DNA of 64,000 nucleotides. Source: Parasponia andersonii. Lineage: Eukaryota > Streptophyta > Magnoliopsida > Rosales > Cannabaceae. Each line of letters begins with the position of its first letter. Position 1 is the stretch's first letter. Of the stretch, positions 30,543 through 42,849 are shown piece after piece. The notes beneath the pieces were generated by a model, which was given only the letters and a program-made list of their open reading frames with translations, was not told the origin of the DNA and did no database searches. The position numbers and the translations under genes were made by a program. Location of the stretch: the NCBI GenBank assembly GCA_002914805.1, contig JXTB01000293.1, forward strand, positions 305,320 through 369,319, in the 5' to 3' direction.

Positions 30543-31657
30543 ATGGCAAACACAAGAAATACCACCATAAATGCTGGAGTCAGCCAAAGTCAACCTCAAG
30601 GTGCTACTGCTACATTGGTCGATCTTGCTCAAGATCAACCAGCTATGACCGCACTTAAGGAGAATATCGTCCAGAGGTAAGATCGCATGGAGGAACCTAC
30701 AGCAAATCACTAATTAAATCAATGAATCTCTGAGACAATGTTCTAAAGGGCAAATGGTCAATCCACCACAGCACGAATGTCCTAGAAATTGCCCTACTTG
30801 TCAACCAGAAAAAGGGATTTAGATTTAGGAGGTGGGCATTACAATCACCCCAGGACCCTCAGAAGTGCCATGCAAATCGCACTTCTAGGGAAAGGGTAAG
30901 CCTGTGGACTTGCCATAGGAATCAAGTATTGAAAGTTCGAGCACAGACTGTAATCGTGGACAACCCTCTAGAAGAGCATTCATCAACGGTGGTCATCAAA
31001 GTAACAAGTAGAATCGTAATTTGAGAAGCGTCTTTGAAAGGATTAGTAGGGAGCCAAGACAAAATTCTGCCAACCTAAGACAACATCTAGAACAACGTCG
31101 TTAGAGAGGTAGTTATGAGAGATCCGTATTGCATCATAATAACTGAACTTTACCTTGTCGAACTATTTCAGTTGAGTCCTCACAAAGGTCACTACAGACC
31201 CTGCTTGATCAACCTATCTTACGTCGTGATAATATCGACCAAAGACCACCCATACCACCAGCAAGAGACAATGTGCTTCCCTCTAACATTAATGTTCATA
31301 ATCTGAGGATCGCATTGGATGCACTTGTTGGATAGGGTGATGAACTCATAGATAGATATCATTAGTCACCAATTAACAAAGAAGTTCAAGCTACTACACT
31401 TCCTGCCAGATTTAAACTTCCCACCATAAACACCTTCGATGTAAAATTGATCCATAGGAACATATGGATCACTTCAACGATCTTATGGAACTTCACCAGG
31501 TCGAAGATCTTACCCACTATAGGTGTTTTTCTATGACTCTCACAAGTACAGCAAAGAAGTGGTTCAGAGGACTTCAGTCTGGTTTGATCTCATCTTGGCA
31601 ACAACTCCAGGTTGCATTCTTAAGATAGTTCTAGGCTGTAAAATACTTTACTATTCT
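30543..31657 (+). pseudogene. Tat-2 gag, first part
   Basis: ATG at 30543 opens MANTRNTTINAGVSQSQPQG, parallel to Tat-1 gag. The core is readable at about 31410-31630 (FKLPTINTFD, EDLTHYRCFSMTLTSTAKKW, FRGLQSGLISSWQQLQVAFL). Interrupted after AVKYFTILV at 31657 by the Tekay insertion; the missing part resumes at 42019. Many stops. Confidence 0.75.
31653..31657. repeat. Target-site duplication of the nested Tekay element, left
   Basis: ATTCT before the LTR, repeated at 42014-42018 after the other LTR. Confidence 0.88.
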
Positions 31658-34652
31658 TGTAACACCCCCTAGTTTAACCATATTATCATATACAGTCAAA
31701 CTATGAAGTATTATTCTTTCTTAAACATTATCTTTTGTTTTGATAAAAAGGTAGGCAAATTTTGAACTTTCTAAAACCTTTAAACAAAAGCAACTACATG
31801 ACATTTTTTATTAAAAGTGTCTTTACAAAATGTACAATCAAAAGAGGTTTTCACTAGTCAATTTTACCTTCAATAGTAGTATTTATATTATACCAAAATA
31901 TCTCGAAACAAAAATATCGCCCATAGGTCAAGCTCGTCTACATCTGTATGATCATAGTGACAAAAGATAAGCCAGACAACCAGCTAGTTAATACCAAAAT
32001 GTGCCTCCTCATCTGCATCACAAGACTAAAATGAGCTAAAACTCAGTAAGTAAAAACTATGCTTGCTTATGAATGCTTTAAAATCTCATAAAGTTCCCAT
32101 TGTACCCTTTTCTTTCTTAAACATTTGAGTCCATGCATTTTTCTTAAAAATTATTCTTAGTTAGGCCCCTTAGTACATTGCTTGTCCCGTAAGTCGATAG
32201 GCCATGATAACATTAGGCGGAAACTTTGGCCAAGAGTAAAAATAAGGTGCGATGGTCATGTGAGATTTTTTTGAAAACTCCTTCTCTCATCAAAGGGGCA
32301 TCCCACACTGCGCTAATATTGTCTCGCTTCAACAAGACACATTATAAGATCCGCAAATCCCGCTTCAACGGGAGAGTTTGCATCTACAGACTTATCTATC
32401 TAGCTCCGACAGATTAACAATTGCCATTAAAACTTATCTTATAAAATTGGTACAATGGTACTCACTTTCAAATACTCATATAACAAAAGTCTCCATTTGT
32501 ATGCAAAACATGCAATGCACATGCCATTTCATAACTTTCAGGAATAAGTAAGTTTCACATAAATACATCTTCCATATAGTTCTTGTGATGCAGTTGTAAG
32601 TCTTTACTTACTTTGTGTCCTGAATAGGAATTGATAGTAGAAAGAGTAATATCCTCTAAAAATTAGTATGCTAATCACCTATCGTAAATTACTATTATTC
32701 AATATGCATATTTTATAAAAAGAATGCATTAAGATACTTGAACAAGACCGAAATAACAACTTTCACCAAATTAGGAAACTTGATCTTAAAATGACTCGGA
32801 AGTATATAAATCACTTAAGATACTTGGTAGTCAACAACTAGCATTGAAAAACTGTTCAAAAGTATTAAAAGATGAATGTTAGTTCATTAGCACAAAATGG
32901 TCCAAAATTGCACATCATTTTGTAAAAACAAATCCATTTGCTCCTAAATGGTGCCATTTCATTTTAAAAACATTTAAACAGTACCTCCCTTATTTTAGGG
33001 ACATTCTCACATGATTAAAATCATGGTTTTAAACTTGCCATAACAATTAACAATCCAATTCCCACATATACACATCAAAGAAACATCTAAGATAACATTA
33101 AAGCATATTTCAAATCTTTTTTGGTCTAGACAAGTTGAAAACAATTTGTGCACTTATCTATGGCTACAAACAGCAACTAAATCAATGGAATATATAATAG
33201 AATCTATGACATATCCATTGCAAGTTGAGAAAATCAGATTAGAAGTATAGAAAGCTTAATACACCCACGGAAACACTTCAATACACAATTAGTAAATTTA
33301 GGGTTCTTGGTGTAACTTGCATTCTTTACTTAAATTCTATATTCCAGCAATATATAAGGGTTTTTAAGATCATTAATAATCAAATAATTACTTTGGTTTA
33401 AGGGCTAACACAAAAGAAATTAACTATAATTTCAAAATCATACATAATGCTCACTTTGACTAGTTTGAGTTTTTGTTGGAGTTCTTGCCTTCTACCTCCA
33501 CCAACTGATTCTCTAGGCTTAGAATTAGATTTTGGACTTAAGAAGACCAGAAAAAACTATTATTTAAGTGGGAATAAGCAGAGAATTAAAATTAAAGGAT
33601 AAGACCTAGAATGAACAACTTAATAGAATTACCTTGACTAGTTTTGGTGTATCTTGCTTTCTAGGGCTCCAATTTGAGTTATACCACTTGGAAACTCTTG
33701 GAAATGTTTGAGGGAAGTTGAGAGAAGTCAGAAAAAGTATTGGAGAGTTTCAGATCATGGCTGAAGAGAAAGGAAAAACAAATGACCAAATTTAACCCAA
33801 AATCAACACTTAATGGATAAGAAAAGATATAACTTAAATTCTAAGGGATATTTTGGGTATTTTGCACATCACTTTCCATGTGTCCAGCTCTAGAACATCC
33901 TTAGCATAGTCACCACGTTGTTGGTCACTCCTATACACCCAAGTATAGTCAAAGTTGGTGAATCCTACCTTAGAAAGTGAAAACTAGTCATACTTTGACT
34001 TATGATCCTATATGGCCAATCTTATTGTAATTTGGTGGAACCTAGCCCCTTAACCAATCATTAAACATAAAAAGAAAGTCAATTAGACTCCAATTAAAAA
34101 TACAAACATAGTATTAGCACTCAATTAATAGAATGCACAAAAACGACATTACGCAATTAAGCTTAATCTAAACTAGCTTAGTGCGACTAAATATAAATTA
34201 GTTTCCTGAATGCCACCTCATGCTTACCTGGAGCCGATAAATAAAATGCTATAAATAAGTCCTAGACATTGAATCAAGCCTATTTGAAATGTTAAACACA
34301 CAGTGAATTCGGCTTCGAAATGCGTGAAAATTACATTTTACTGAAAAACTACTATTTGACCAAGTTATCAACAAATACGATCTTAATGCATGTGCACATA
34401 GTATTACTTTCATAATTATATTCTTTATTCTTTTAGCACACTGAGCTCTCTCTCTCTGAGGGTATTGAACCTTTACACTACATTGGAATACTTCAACAAT
34501 CATTAGTGTAATAACATATATGTAAATGCACATAACATTATGAATGAGCATGCTATTATAAAACTAGTACTAACGACTTCTAGATGCCTAATATGTAATT
34601 AGAACATATTTATCATTGGCTTAATATGCATGTAAGAATCTTGGGCATCACA
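31658..34652 (-). repeat. Tekay 3' LTR
   Basis: TGTAACACCCCCTAG to TGGGCATCACA on the plus strand, 2995 bp, highly similar to 39335-42013. On the minus strand it reads TGTGATGCCC ... GGGTGTTACA (TG...CA). No gene inside; a short CT repeat lies near 34447. Confidence 0.92.
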
Positions 34653-34668
34653 ATTCTCCCCTCATTAT
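34653..34668 (-). other. Tekay polypurine tract
   Basis: On the minus strand AATGAGGGGAGAAT abuts the LTR start TGTGATGCCC. Confidence 0.8.
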
Positions 34669-34691
34669 AAAATTTCGTCCTCGAAATTTGC

Positions 34692-35250
34692 TTACCCAAA
34701 TAGGTGTGGATACTTAGTTTTCATCTCTTCCTCTCTTTCCCGTGTGGCCTCTTCCACTTCATGGTTCTTCCACAATACTTTGACCAAAGGGATTTTCTTT
34801 TTTCTAAGTTCTTTTTCTTTTGTATCTGAAATCTTCGCTGGATGTTCCTCATAACTCACATCTTGAGTTAGCTCCAATTGCTCAAAATTCAGAACATGTG
34901 AAGGATTTGAAATGTACCTTCTTAACATAGAGACATGAAATATATTGTGTACATTTGACAATGATGGTAGCAAAGCGAGTCTATAGGCAACAACTCCAAC
35001 TTTGTCAAGTATATCAAAAGGACCTATATATCTAGGACTTAGCTTTCATTTCTTCCCAAACCTAATGATTCCTTTCATGGGAGCAACCTTCAAGAACACT
35101 TTATCTCCAATGTTAAATTTGAGTTTTCTTCTTTGAGGATCTGAATAATGTTTCTGTCTACTTTGAGCAGCTAGTATCCTTTTTCAGACTGGACCCAAAA
35201 ATTTTTTCTCTCCCATCTCGTCCCAATGAATAGGAGATCTACACTTTTTC
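34692..35250 (-). pseudogene. Tekay integrase C-terminus and chromodomain
   Basis: After a one-base loss in an A-run near 35248, the next frame reads [63 protein letters not shown], then the chromodomain YEEHPAKISDTKEKELRKKK, IPLVKVLWKNHEVEEATRE and a stop at 34692. A chromodomain at the integrase end defines chromoviruses and is thought to guide insertion to marked chromatin. This part has almost no stops but is out of frame with the catalytic core. Confidence 0.87.
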
Positions 35251-36058
35251 CATATAATGCTTCATATGGGGACATTTTAATGGAAGCTTGGTAACTGTTA
35301 TTGTAAGCAAATTCTATAAGTGGCAAGTATTTGTTCTAAGATCCATAGAAATCCAACACACAAGCTCTGAGCATATATTCAAGGGTCTGTATAGTCCTCT
35401 CTGATTGTCCATCAGTTTGAGGATGAAAAGCTGTACTAAATGCCAATTTTGTACCCATTGCCTCTTGAACACTCCTCCAAAATTTTGAAGTAAATCTAGA
35501 ATCTCGATTAGAAATGATAACTTTTGGAACACCATGTAGTCTCACAATCTCCTAAACATATAACCGAGCAAACTGGTCCAAGTTATAGGTTATTCTAACT
35601 AGAAGAAAATGAGCTAATTTGGCATATCTATCCATAATCACCCAAATAGCATCATGTCCCTTAGTTGTCTTAGGAAGTCCAACAACAAGATCCATAGCAA
35701 TCTCTTCCCATTTCCATTGGGGTATGTTCAAAGGCTTTAATTTCCCAGCAGGTCTTTGATGTTCAGCTTTGACTTGCTGGCATGTGAGACACTGCTCTAC
35801 AAACTCAACCCCATCTTTCTTCATACCAGGCCACCAGTATTACATCTTTAAGTCTCTATACATCTTTGTAGTGCCAGGATGCATAGAGTAGAAAGTGGTA
35901 TGAGCTTCTGTCAATATGTCCTTTCTAATAATTCCACTAGGCACACACAATCTATTTCCATATCTGATTACACCATCACTAGAAATTTGGAAGGCCATCT
36001 CCTTTCTGGATTCTATCTCGCTCTTTAAATTCATCATATAGGGATCTGTATTCTGGCC
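35251..36058 (-). pseudogene. Tekay integrase core
   Basis: In frame with upstream pol apart from stops. The zinc-binding part is AHTTFYSMHPGTTKMYRD and EQCLTCQQVKAEHQRP. The core has MDLVVGLPKT (first Asp), the second-Asp block [15 protein letters not shown], and the Glu in [15 protein letters not shown], so the catalytic residues are present. Stops at about 36057 (after EKIK), in KM-stop-YWWPG near 35837, YV-stop-EIVRLHG near 35552 and YGS-stop-NKYLP near 35333. The integrase would insert cDNA into chromosomes. Confidence 0.87.
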
Positions 36059-38182
36059 TTATTTGATTTTCTCTAAAATTGTTGGTTGAAGAGTAAGAGC
36101 TACCAATCTTTCTATTAAACCTGTAGGCACAATCTCTAACTCTAACTTATGTAAATCCATTAAAAGATGTTTCATATCAACATGCTTAACAGTCTTAGTA
36201 GCCAATGATTTCCTACTTAGGGCATCAGCAACCATATTGGTTTTTCCTAGATGATAGTTAATCTCACAGTCATAATCTTTCACCAGTTCAAGCGATCTTC
36301 TTTGTCTCATATTCAGTTCTTTTTGGGTAAAGAAGTACTTTAGACTCTTGTGATCTGTGTAGATCTCACACTTCTCCCCATAGAGATAGTGTCTCCGAAT
36401 TTTCAGTGCAAAGACAACTGCTGCTAGCTCTAAATCATGAGTAGGATACTTCTTTTCATATTCCTTTAATTGCCTAGAGGCATAAGCAATGACTTTGCCA
36501 TTTTGCATCAGAACACATCCTAGACCATTCTTTGAGGCATCACTGTAAACAAAAAATCCTCCTGATTCAGATGGTATTAAAAGTATAAGGGTTGTTATCA
36601 AACGATGCTTCAATTCCTCAAAACTCCTTTGACAATTTTCATTCCAGTGAAACTTCACATTCTTCCTTGTTAAATGAGTCAATGGAGAAGTCAGCTTTGA
36701 GAAACCTTCAACAAAGCGTCTATAATAACCAGCTAACCCTAAGAAGCTACGAATCTCAGAAACATTTATAGGTCTCAACCAATTATTCACAGCTTTAACT
36801 TTTGTTGGATCCACAGAAATACTATTTTCAGAAATCACATGACCAAGAAAGATAACTTTCTCTAACCAAAATTCACACTTCTTAAACTTAGCATACAACT
36901 GCTTTTTCCTAAGAATTCTCAACACGGTCCTTAAATGTTCCATATGCTCGTCCCTTGAGCGTGAGTAAATCAAAATATCATCGATAAAAACTATAACGAA
37001 TTTATCTAGGAAATCCTTAAATACTCGATTCATCATATCCATGAAAGTAGCTAGGATATTAGTTAATCCAAAGGGCATTACTAAAAACTCATAGTGTCCA
37101 TATCTGGTTCTGAAAGCTATTTTTGGAATGTCTTCCTCCTTAATTTTCAACAGGTGGTAACTTGATCTTAAGTCAATCTTTGAAAACACAGAAGCTCCTT
37201 GTAGTTGATTAAACAAATCATCAATCCTGGGAAACGGATACTTGTTTTTGATTGTGACCTTATTCAGCTCCCTATAATCAATGCAAAGCCACATAGTCCC
37301 ATCTTTCTTCTTTGCAAACAAAACCAGAGCACCCTCTGGTGAAAAGCTTGGGCAAATAAAACCTTTGTCTAATAAATCTTGTAACTGTACTTTCAGTTCC
37401 TTTAACTCTACTGGAGCCATTCTATAAGATGCTTTCAAAATAGGAGCCGTACCAGGAAATAAGTCAATAACAAAGTCTATCTCTATATCAGGTGGTAATT
37501 GAGACAAATCTTCAGGAAATACATCTAGAAATTCACTAACTACCGGCACTTCTTCAAGCTTCACTTTTAACTCTTCACTAGTATCCATTATGTTGGCCAA
37601 GTAACCCATGCATCCCTTTTCTAGTAACTTCCTTGCTTTTATTGAGGAGATTATTGGAATCATCGAGTTTCCACTAGTACCAACAAAAGTGAACTTCTTT
37701 GTACATGGTGGTTGAAACACTACCCTATTCAAATAGCAATCAATAGTAGCATGGTATTTTGATAACCAATCCATACCTAAGATAACTTCAAAATCTTGCA
37801 TTTCCAATACTATCAAATCTACACACAAGTCTTTACCAGCTATTTGGATTGGACACGCCTTGAGAACTTGTTCATAATATAAAACTTCTCCTGATGGAAT
37901 GGTTACACAATATTTGAAATTCAAGTACTCTAGTGTTTTGCCCAATTTCCTCACAAATGCAGGTGATGCAAATGAATGTGTAGCCCCTGAATCTATTAAT
38001 GCATGAATAGGAATACCAAAGATAAGAATCTCACCTGCTACAATAGATGGCTTCACCTCGGCATCTTCTTTGGTCATTGTATACACACGAGCTGGGACTT
38101 TCTTTTGCTCATTTGTAGTATTCAGACAATTCTTTGCATAGTGTCCAGATTTTCCATACAAGAAGCAAGCACTAGAACCCAT
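36059..38182 (-). pseudogene. Tekay protease, reverse transcriptase and RNase H (long open stretch)
   Basis: About 707 residues without a stop. Order: decayed zinc knuckle ([14 protein letters not shown], second Cys replaced by Tyr), retropepsin with intact [13 protein letters not shown] (about 37980), [13 protein letters not shown], then RT with [46 protein letters not shown] and catalytic FIDDILIYS (about 36970), and RNase H from [14 protein letters not shown] to [20 protein letters not shown], closing with [13 protein letters not shown]. All catalytic acids are visible. It is part of a single gag-pol frame and counts as a pseudogene only because stops flank it on both sides. Confidence 0.9.
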
Positions 38183-39142
38183 TAGACATTCTCCACAATG
38201 CGTCTTCCTACATTTAGGATAAACAATCCTCTGGGTTGAAGTTGATTATATCTGCTGGCCTGTAACTTGGCATTTTTGGGGCTCTTGTCTTTCTCCTTGA
38301 TTCTATTGCCATTTTCTTTTATTTCCACTAGCCCCTGGTTGAGATCCTCTTCCAAAAGTTGTATTTCTCCTTGCCATATTTATATTCCTGCGAATTTCTT
38401 GAGCTCTTATAACTCTTAGTTCGGCTTCTTCAGCTTCAAGAGCTTTATCTGCAACCTTAGCATATGGCATATCTTTATGAGCAGATATCTTAACATCCCT
38501 ATAAATTTTTGCCTTGAGGCCTTAAAGGAATTGGTTTACTTTTAGCTCATTGGTACTTACCATGTGCAGAGCAAATTAGAATAACTCTTCAAATCTCTTT
38601 ATGTAGTCACTAACAGACATACTTCCCTATTTCAGATTAACAAACTCAGCAGCCTTCAACATCCTATGTGCATTGCTGAAATATTTTTTGTAGAATATTT
38701 CTTTAAACTGCTCCTAAGTAAGCCTGGTAGTGTCAGTGATGGACTTCATAGAATCCCACCAGTGTCTAGCATTCATCTGGAACATAAAATTGGCACATGA
38801 AACTTTTTCCTCATTAGAGATTCTAATGTAATCGAAAATATCCTCAATACTCCTAGCCCACTCTTCTACCAGCAGTGGATCAGTTTTACCTTTGAAAGCC
38901 AGAGGCTAATTCTTTCTAAACCTCTCACAAGCGGATTCATAACTTTCTTGTCTAACTATGGCCTGTGGTAGTGCTTGATCTCTATGCCTTTCCTCCCTTT
39001 CTATAAGCCTTTCTAACTGTCTTGTTTGTGTCTTAACCAACTCTATCAACCTTCCTATAATAACATCCTTGTTGATCTCATTTTCAGTAGTACTTGTCTT
39101 ATCATCCTTTCGCTCACTAGTTTGACCTTTAGCCCTTGGCAT
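38183..39142 (-). pseudogene. Tekay gag
   Basis: The likely start is the ATG at 39142 (MPRAKGQTSERKDDKTST); an earlier in-frame ATG at 39208 is less likely because it adds a hydrophobic leader. The retrotrans_gag core is clear: EEWARSIEDIFDYIRISNEE, ANFMFQMNARHWWDSMK, FKEIFYKKYFSNAHRMLKAA and SDYIKRFEELF. An arginine-rich tail and the zinc-knuckle region follow in the same frame as pol. Stops occur after ERFRKN (38903-38905), after DTTRLT, after EFVNLK, after EELF, after NQFL and twice in the tail. Gag would form the particle. Confidence 0.87.
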
Positions 39143-39317
39143 GATTCCCTGTATAATTGTCATTTCACTTAGATCCATGCATAACAGCCAATAATAAAGA
39201 CATAACAAATGGCATCAAATTTAATGCTAACACATAAAATTAAAACTTACTGGTTGACTGAGCTTTTTGTCACATGATCATACCTATATAGATAGTCTTC
39301 AGAAACGATTAAACCTC

Positions 39318-39330
39318 CACTCTGATACCA
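39318..39330 (-). other. Tekay primer binding site
   Basis: Minus strand TGGTATCAGAGTG, four bases inside the 5' LTR; initiator Met-tRNA type. Confidence 0.88.
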
Positions 39331-39334
39331 ATAA

Positions 39335-42013
39335 TGTAACACCCCCTAGTTTAACCATATTGTCATATACAGTCAAACTATGAAGTATAATTCTTTCTTA
39401 AACATTATCTTTTGTTTTGATAAAAAGGTGGGCAAGTTTTGAACTTTCTAAAACCTTTAAACAAAAGCAGCTGCATGGCATTTCTTGTTAAAAGTGTCTT
39501 TACAAAATGTACAATCAAAAGAGGTTTTTACTAGTCTATTTTACCTTCAATAGTAGTATTTATATTACACCAAAATATCTCAAAACAAAAATATCGCCCA
39601 TAGGTCAAGCTCGTCTACATCTGTATGATCATGGCGACAAAACGCAAGCTAGGCAACCAGCTAGTCAATACCAAAATGTGCCTCCTTATCTACATCACAA
39701 GACTAAAATGAGCTAAAGCTCAATAAGTAAAAACTATGCATGCTTATGAATGCTTTAAAATCTCATAAAGTTCTCATTGTACCCTTTTCTTTCTTAAACA
39801 TTTGAGTCCATGCATTTTCCTTAAAAATTATTCTTAGTTAGGCCCCTTAGTACATTGCTTGTCCCGTAAGTCNNNNNNNNNNNNNNNNNNNNNCATTTCA
39901 TAACTTTCAGGAATAAGTAAGTTTCACATAAATACATCTTCCATATAGTTCTTGTGATGCAGTTGTAAGTCTTTACTTACCTCGTGTCCTGAATAGGAAT
40001 CGATAGTGAAAAGAGTCAATATCCTCTAGAGATTGGTGTGCTAATCACCTATCATAAATTACTATTATTCAATATGCACATTTTATAAAAAGAAAGCATT
40101 AAGATACTTGAACAAGACCGAAATAACAACTTTCACCAAATTAGGAAACTTGATCTTAAAATGACTCGGAAGCATATAAATCACTTAAGGTACTTGGTAG
40201 TCAACAACTAGCATTGAAAACTTTTCAAAAGTATTAAAATATGAATGTAAGTTTATTAGCACAAAATGGTCCAAAATGGCACATCATTTTGTAAAAACAA
40301 GTCAATTTGCTCCTAAATGGTGCCATTTCATTTTAAAAACACTTGGACAGAACCTCCCCTATTTTAGGGACATTTCCACATGATTAAATCATGGTTTTAA
40401 ACCTGCCATAATAATTAACAATCCAATTCCCACATATACACATCAAAGAAACATCTAAGATAACATTAAAGCATATTTCAATTCTTTTTCAGTTTAGACA
40501 AGTTGAAAATAATTTGTGCACTTGTCGATGGCTACAAAAAGTAACTAAATCAATGGAATATATAATAGAATCCATGACATATCTATTGCAAGTTAAGAAA
40601 ATCATATTAGAAGTATACAAAGCTTAATACACCCACGGAAACACTTGAATATACAATTAGTAAATTTAGGGCTCTTGGTGTAACTTGCATTCTCTACTTA
40701 AATTCTACAATCCAGCAATATATAAGGGTTTCTAGGACCATTAATAATCAAGTAATTGCTTTGGTTTTAGGGCTAACACAAAAGAAATTAACTATAAGTT
40801 CAAAATCATACATAATGCTCACTTTGACTAGTTTGAGTTTTTGTTGGATTTCTTGCCTTCTACCTCCATCATACTGATTCTCTAGGCTTAGAATTATATT
40901 TTGGACTTAAGAAAACCTGAAGAATCCATTATTTAAGTGGGAACAAGTAGAAAATTAAAAGTAAAGGACAAGACCTAGAAAGAACAACTTAATAGAATTA
41001 CCTTGACTAGTTTTGGTGTATCTTGATTTCTAGGGCTCCAATTTGAGTTCTACCACTTGGAAACTCTTGGAAATGTTTGAGAGAAGTTGAGAGAAGTCAT
41101 AAAAAGCATTGGAGAGCTTCAGGTCATGGCTGGAGAGAAAGGGAAAGCAAATGACCAGATTTGACCCAAAATCAACACTTAATGGCTAAGAAAAGATATA
41201 ACTTAAATTCTAAGGGGTATTTTGGGTATTTTTCGCATCACTTTCCATGTGTCCAGCTCTAGAACATCCTTAGCATAGTCACCACGTTGCTAGTCACTCC
41301 TATACATCTAAGTGTAGTCAAAGTTGGTGAATCCTACCTTAAAAAGTGAAAACTAGTCATACTTTGACTTATGATCCTATATGGCCAATCTTATTGTAAT
41401 TTGGTGGAACCTAGCCCCTTAACCAATCATTAAACATAAAAAGAAAGTCAATTAGACTCCTATTAATAATGCAAACATAGTATTAGCACTCAATTAATAG
41501 AATGCACAAAAACGACATTATGCGATTAAGCTTAATGTAAGCTAGCTTAGTGCGACTAAATATGAATTAGTTTCCTGAATGCCACCTCGTGCTTACCTGG
41601 AGCCGACAAATAAAATGCTATAAATGAGTCCTAGACATTGAATCAAGCCTATTTGACATGTTAAACACACCATGAATTTGGCTTCGAAATGCGTGAAAAT
41701 TACATTTTATCGAAAAACTACTATTTGGCCAAGTTATCAACAAATACGATCTTAATGCATGTGCACATAGTATTACTTTCATAATTATATTCTTTATTCT
41801 TTTAGCGCACTGAGCTCTCTCTCTCTCTGAGGGTATTGAACCTTTACACTGCATTGGGACACTTCGACAATCATTAGTGTAATAACATGTATGTAAATGC
41901 ACATAACATAATGAATGAGCATGTTATTATAAAACTAGTATTAACGACTTAACATACAATTAGAATATATTTATCATTGGCTTAATATGCATGTAAGAAT
42001 CTTGGGCAGCACA
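39335..42013 (-). repeat. Tekay 5' LTR with assembly gap
   Basis: Homologous to 31658-34652. It contains 21 N at 39873-39893 where the other LTR has about 330 bp, so the gap is undersized. It ends at the ATTCT target duplication. Confidence 0.9.
39873..39893. other. Assembly gap (21 N)
   Basis: Falls inside the Tekay 5' LTR; the homologous stretch in the 3' LTR (about 32193-32524) is far longer than 21 bases. Confidence 0.95.
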
Positions 42014-42018
42014 ATTCT

Positions 42019-42440
42019 ATTGATCAGTCTGTCTGCCATTCGATGAGGTCTGGAGAAAACTCTGTGATCTTTCCTCAATCGGTCTACTTTAGTGTTGGCA
42101 AAGGTCAACAGCCCACCTGAAGGAGGAGTCTTAACCTTAATGATGGTCAGAGTGTGACCAGATACGAAATTCTGGGAAGAACTATTTCTTGTGAGAATGT
42201 ACGACTCTGAAGACTTCTATTGGAGAGTTGGTCGACATCTAAGTGTGGAATCTTCTTGGAAAAATCTTCATAAAATGACGAAGGGACGAAAAGATATAAC
42301 CAAAGATGCGACCACAATAACCAATAATAACAACAAGAAGTCGAAGAAGAGGAAGAGTGAACAACCGACTAAAAGGTAGCCTGAGCTAAAAAAGCAGGAG
42401 ATTCCAAGCTGAGTGCATCCATAGATAATATTTATGTGGT
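42019..42440 (+). pseudogene. Tat-2 gag, second part (after the nested element)
   Basis: Continues the interrupted gag. 42191-42379 reads MRMYDSEDFYWRVGRHLSVE and SSWKNLHKMTKGRKDITKDA, matching Tat-1 15105-15250. Right after NIYVVTNQS near 42444 the sequence jumps to what in Tat-1 lies about 730 bp downstream, so the gag end and protease are deleted. Confidence 0.78.
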
Positions 42441-42849
42441 CACAAATCAATCTTTCATATCTCCATAAGTTTCCCAACTCAACATGGAGTAGGCGATGTA
42501 CAAGGCAAACAATATGATGCACGGTCTTGTTATAACAATTCTTTAAAGCTGCAACAAGAGATATAACACCTTGCACAATGATGGTCTAGCTATAAAATGA
42601 ATCATCAAGAGAAACATTAATCAAAGACCTCGACCTATGAGAAATTGATGGAGAGGTTAAGACTGGACCCATTAAAGACTTGGAAGATTTGTCAATTAAT
42701 GAATCTTCGAAGGTGTTAAGAATCAAAGTAAAGCTTTAAGATCCTATGTGAGCTTCACTAATCTCATTTCTCAAAGCAAACTTGGATGTCTTCGCATGAA
42801 AACATTCGGATATGGTAAGGATTGATCCAAATATTATGTGACATCGCCT

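Larger units (their letters stand above)
31658..42013 (-). mobile_element. Ty3-gypsy chromovirus, Tekay/Del type, nested in Tat-2
   Basis: Minus-strand element with LTRs of about 3 kb (31658-34652 and 39335-42013), initiator-Met primer site, gag, protease, RT, RNase H, integrase and a C-terminal chromodomain. ATTCT target duplication on both sides. gag-pol stays in one frame from 39142 to about 35250, with about ten stops and then a single frameshift, so it is the youngest element in the window. Confidence 0.92.

Noticed and set aside
34249..34551. Minus-strand frame within the Tekay 3' LTR (and its partner at 41618-41902)
   Set aside because: Present in both LTRs because they are repeats; no domain and low likelihood of coding.
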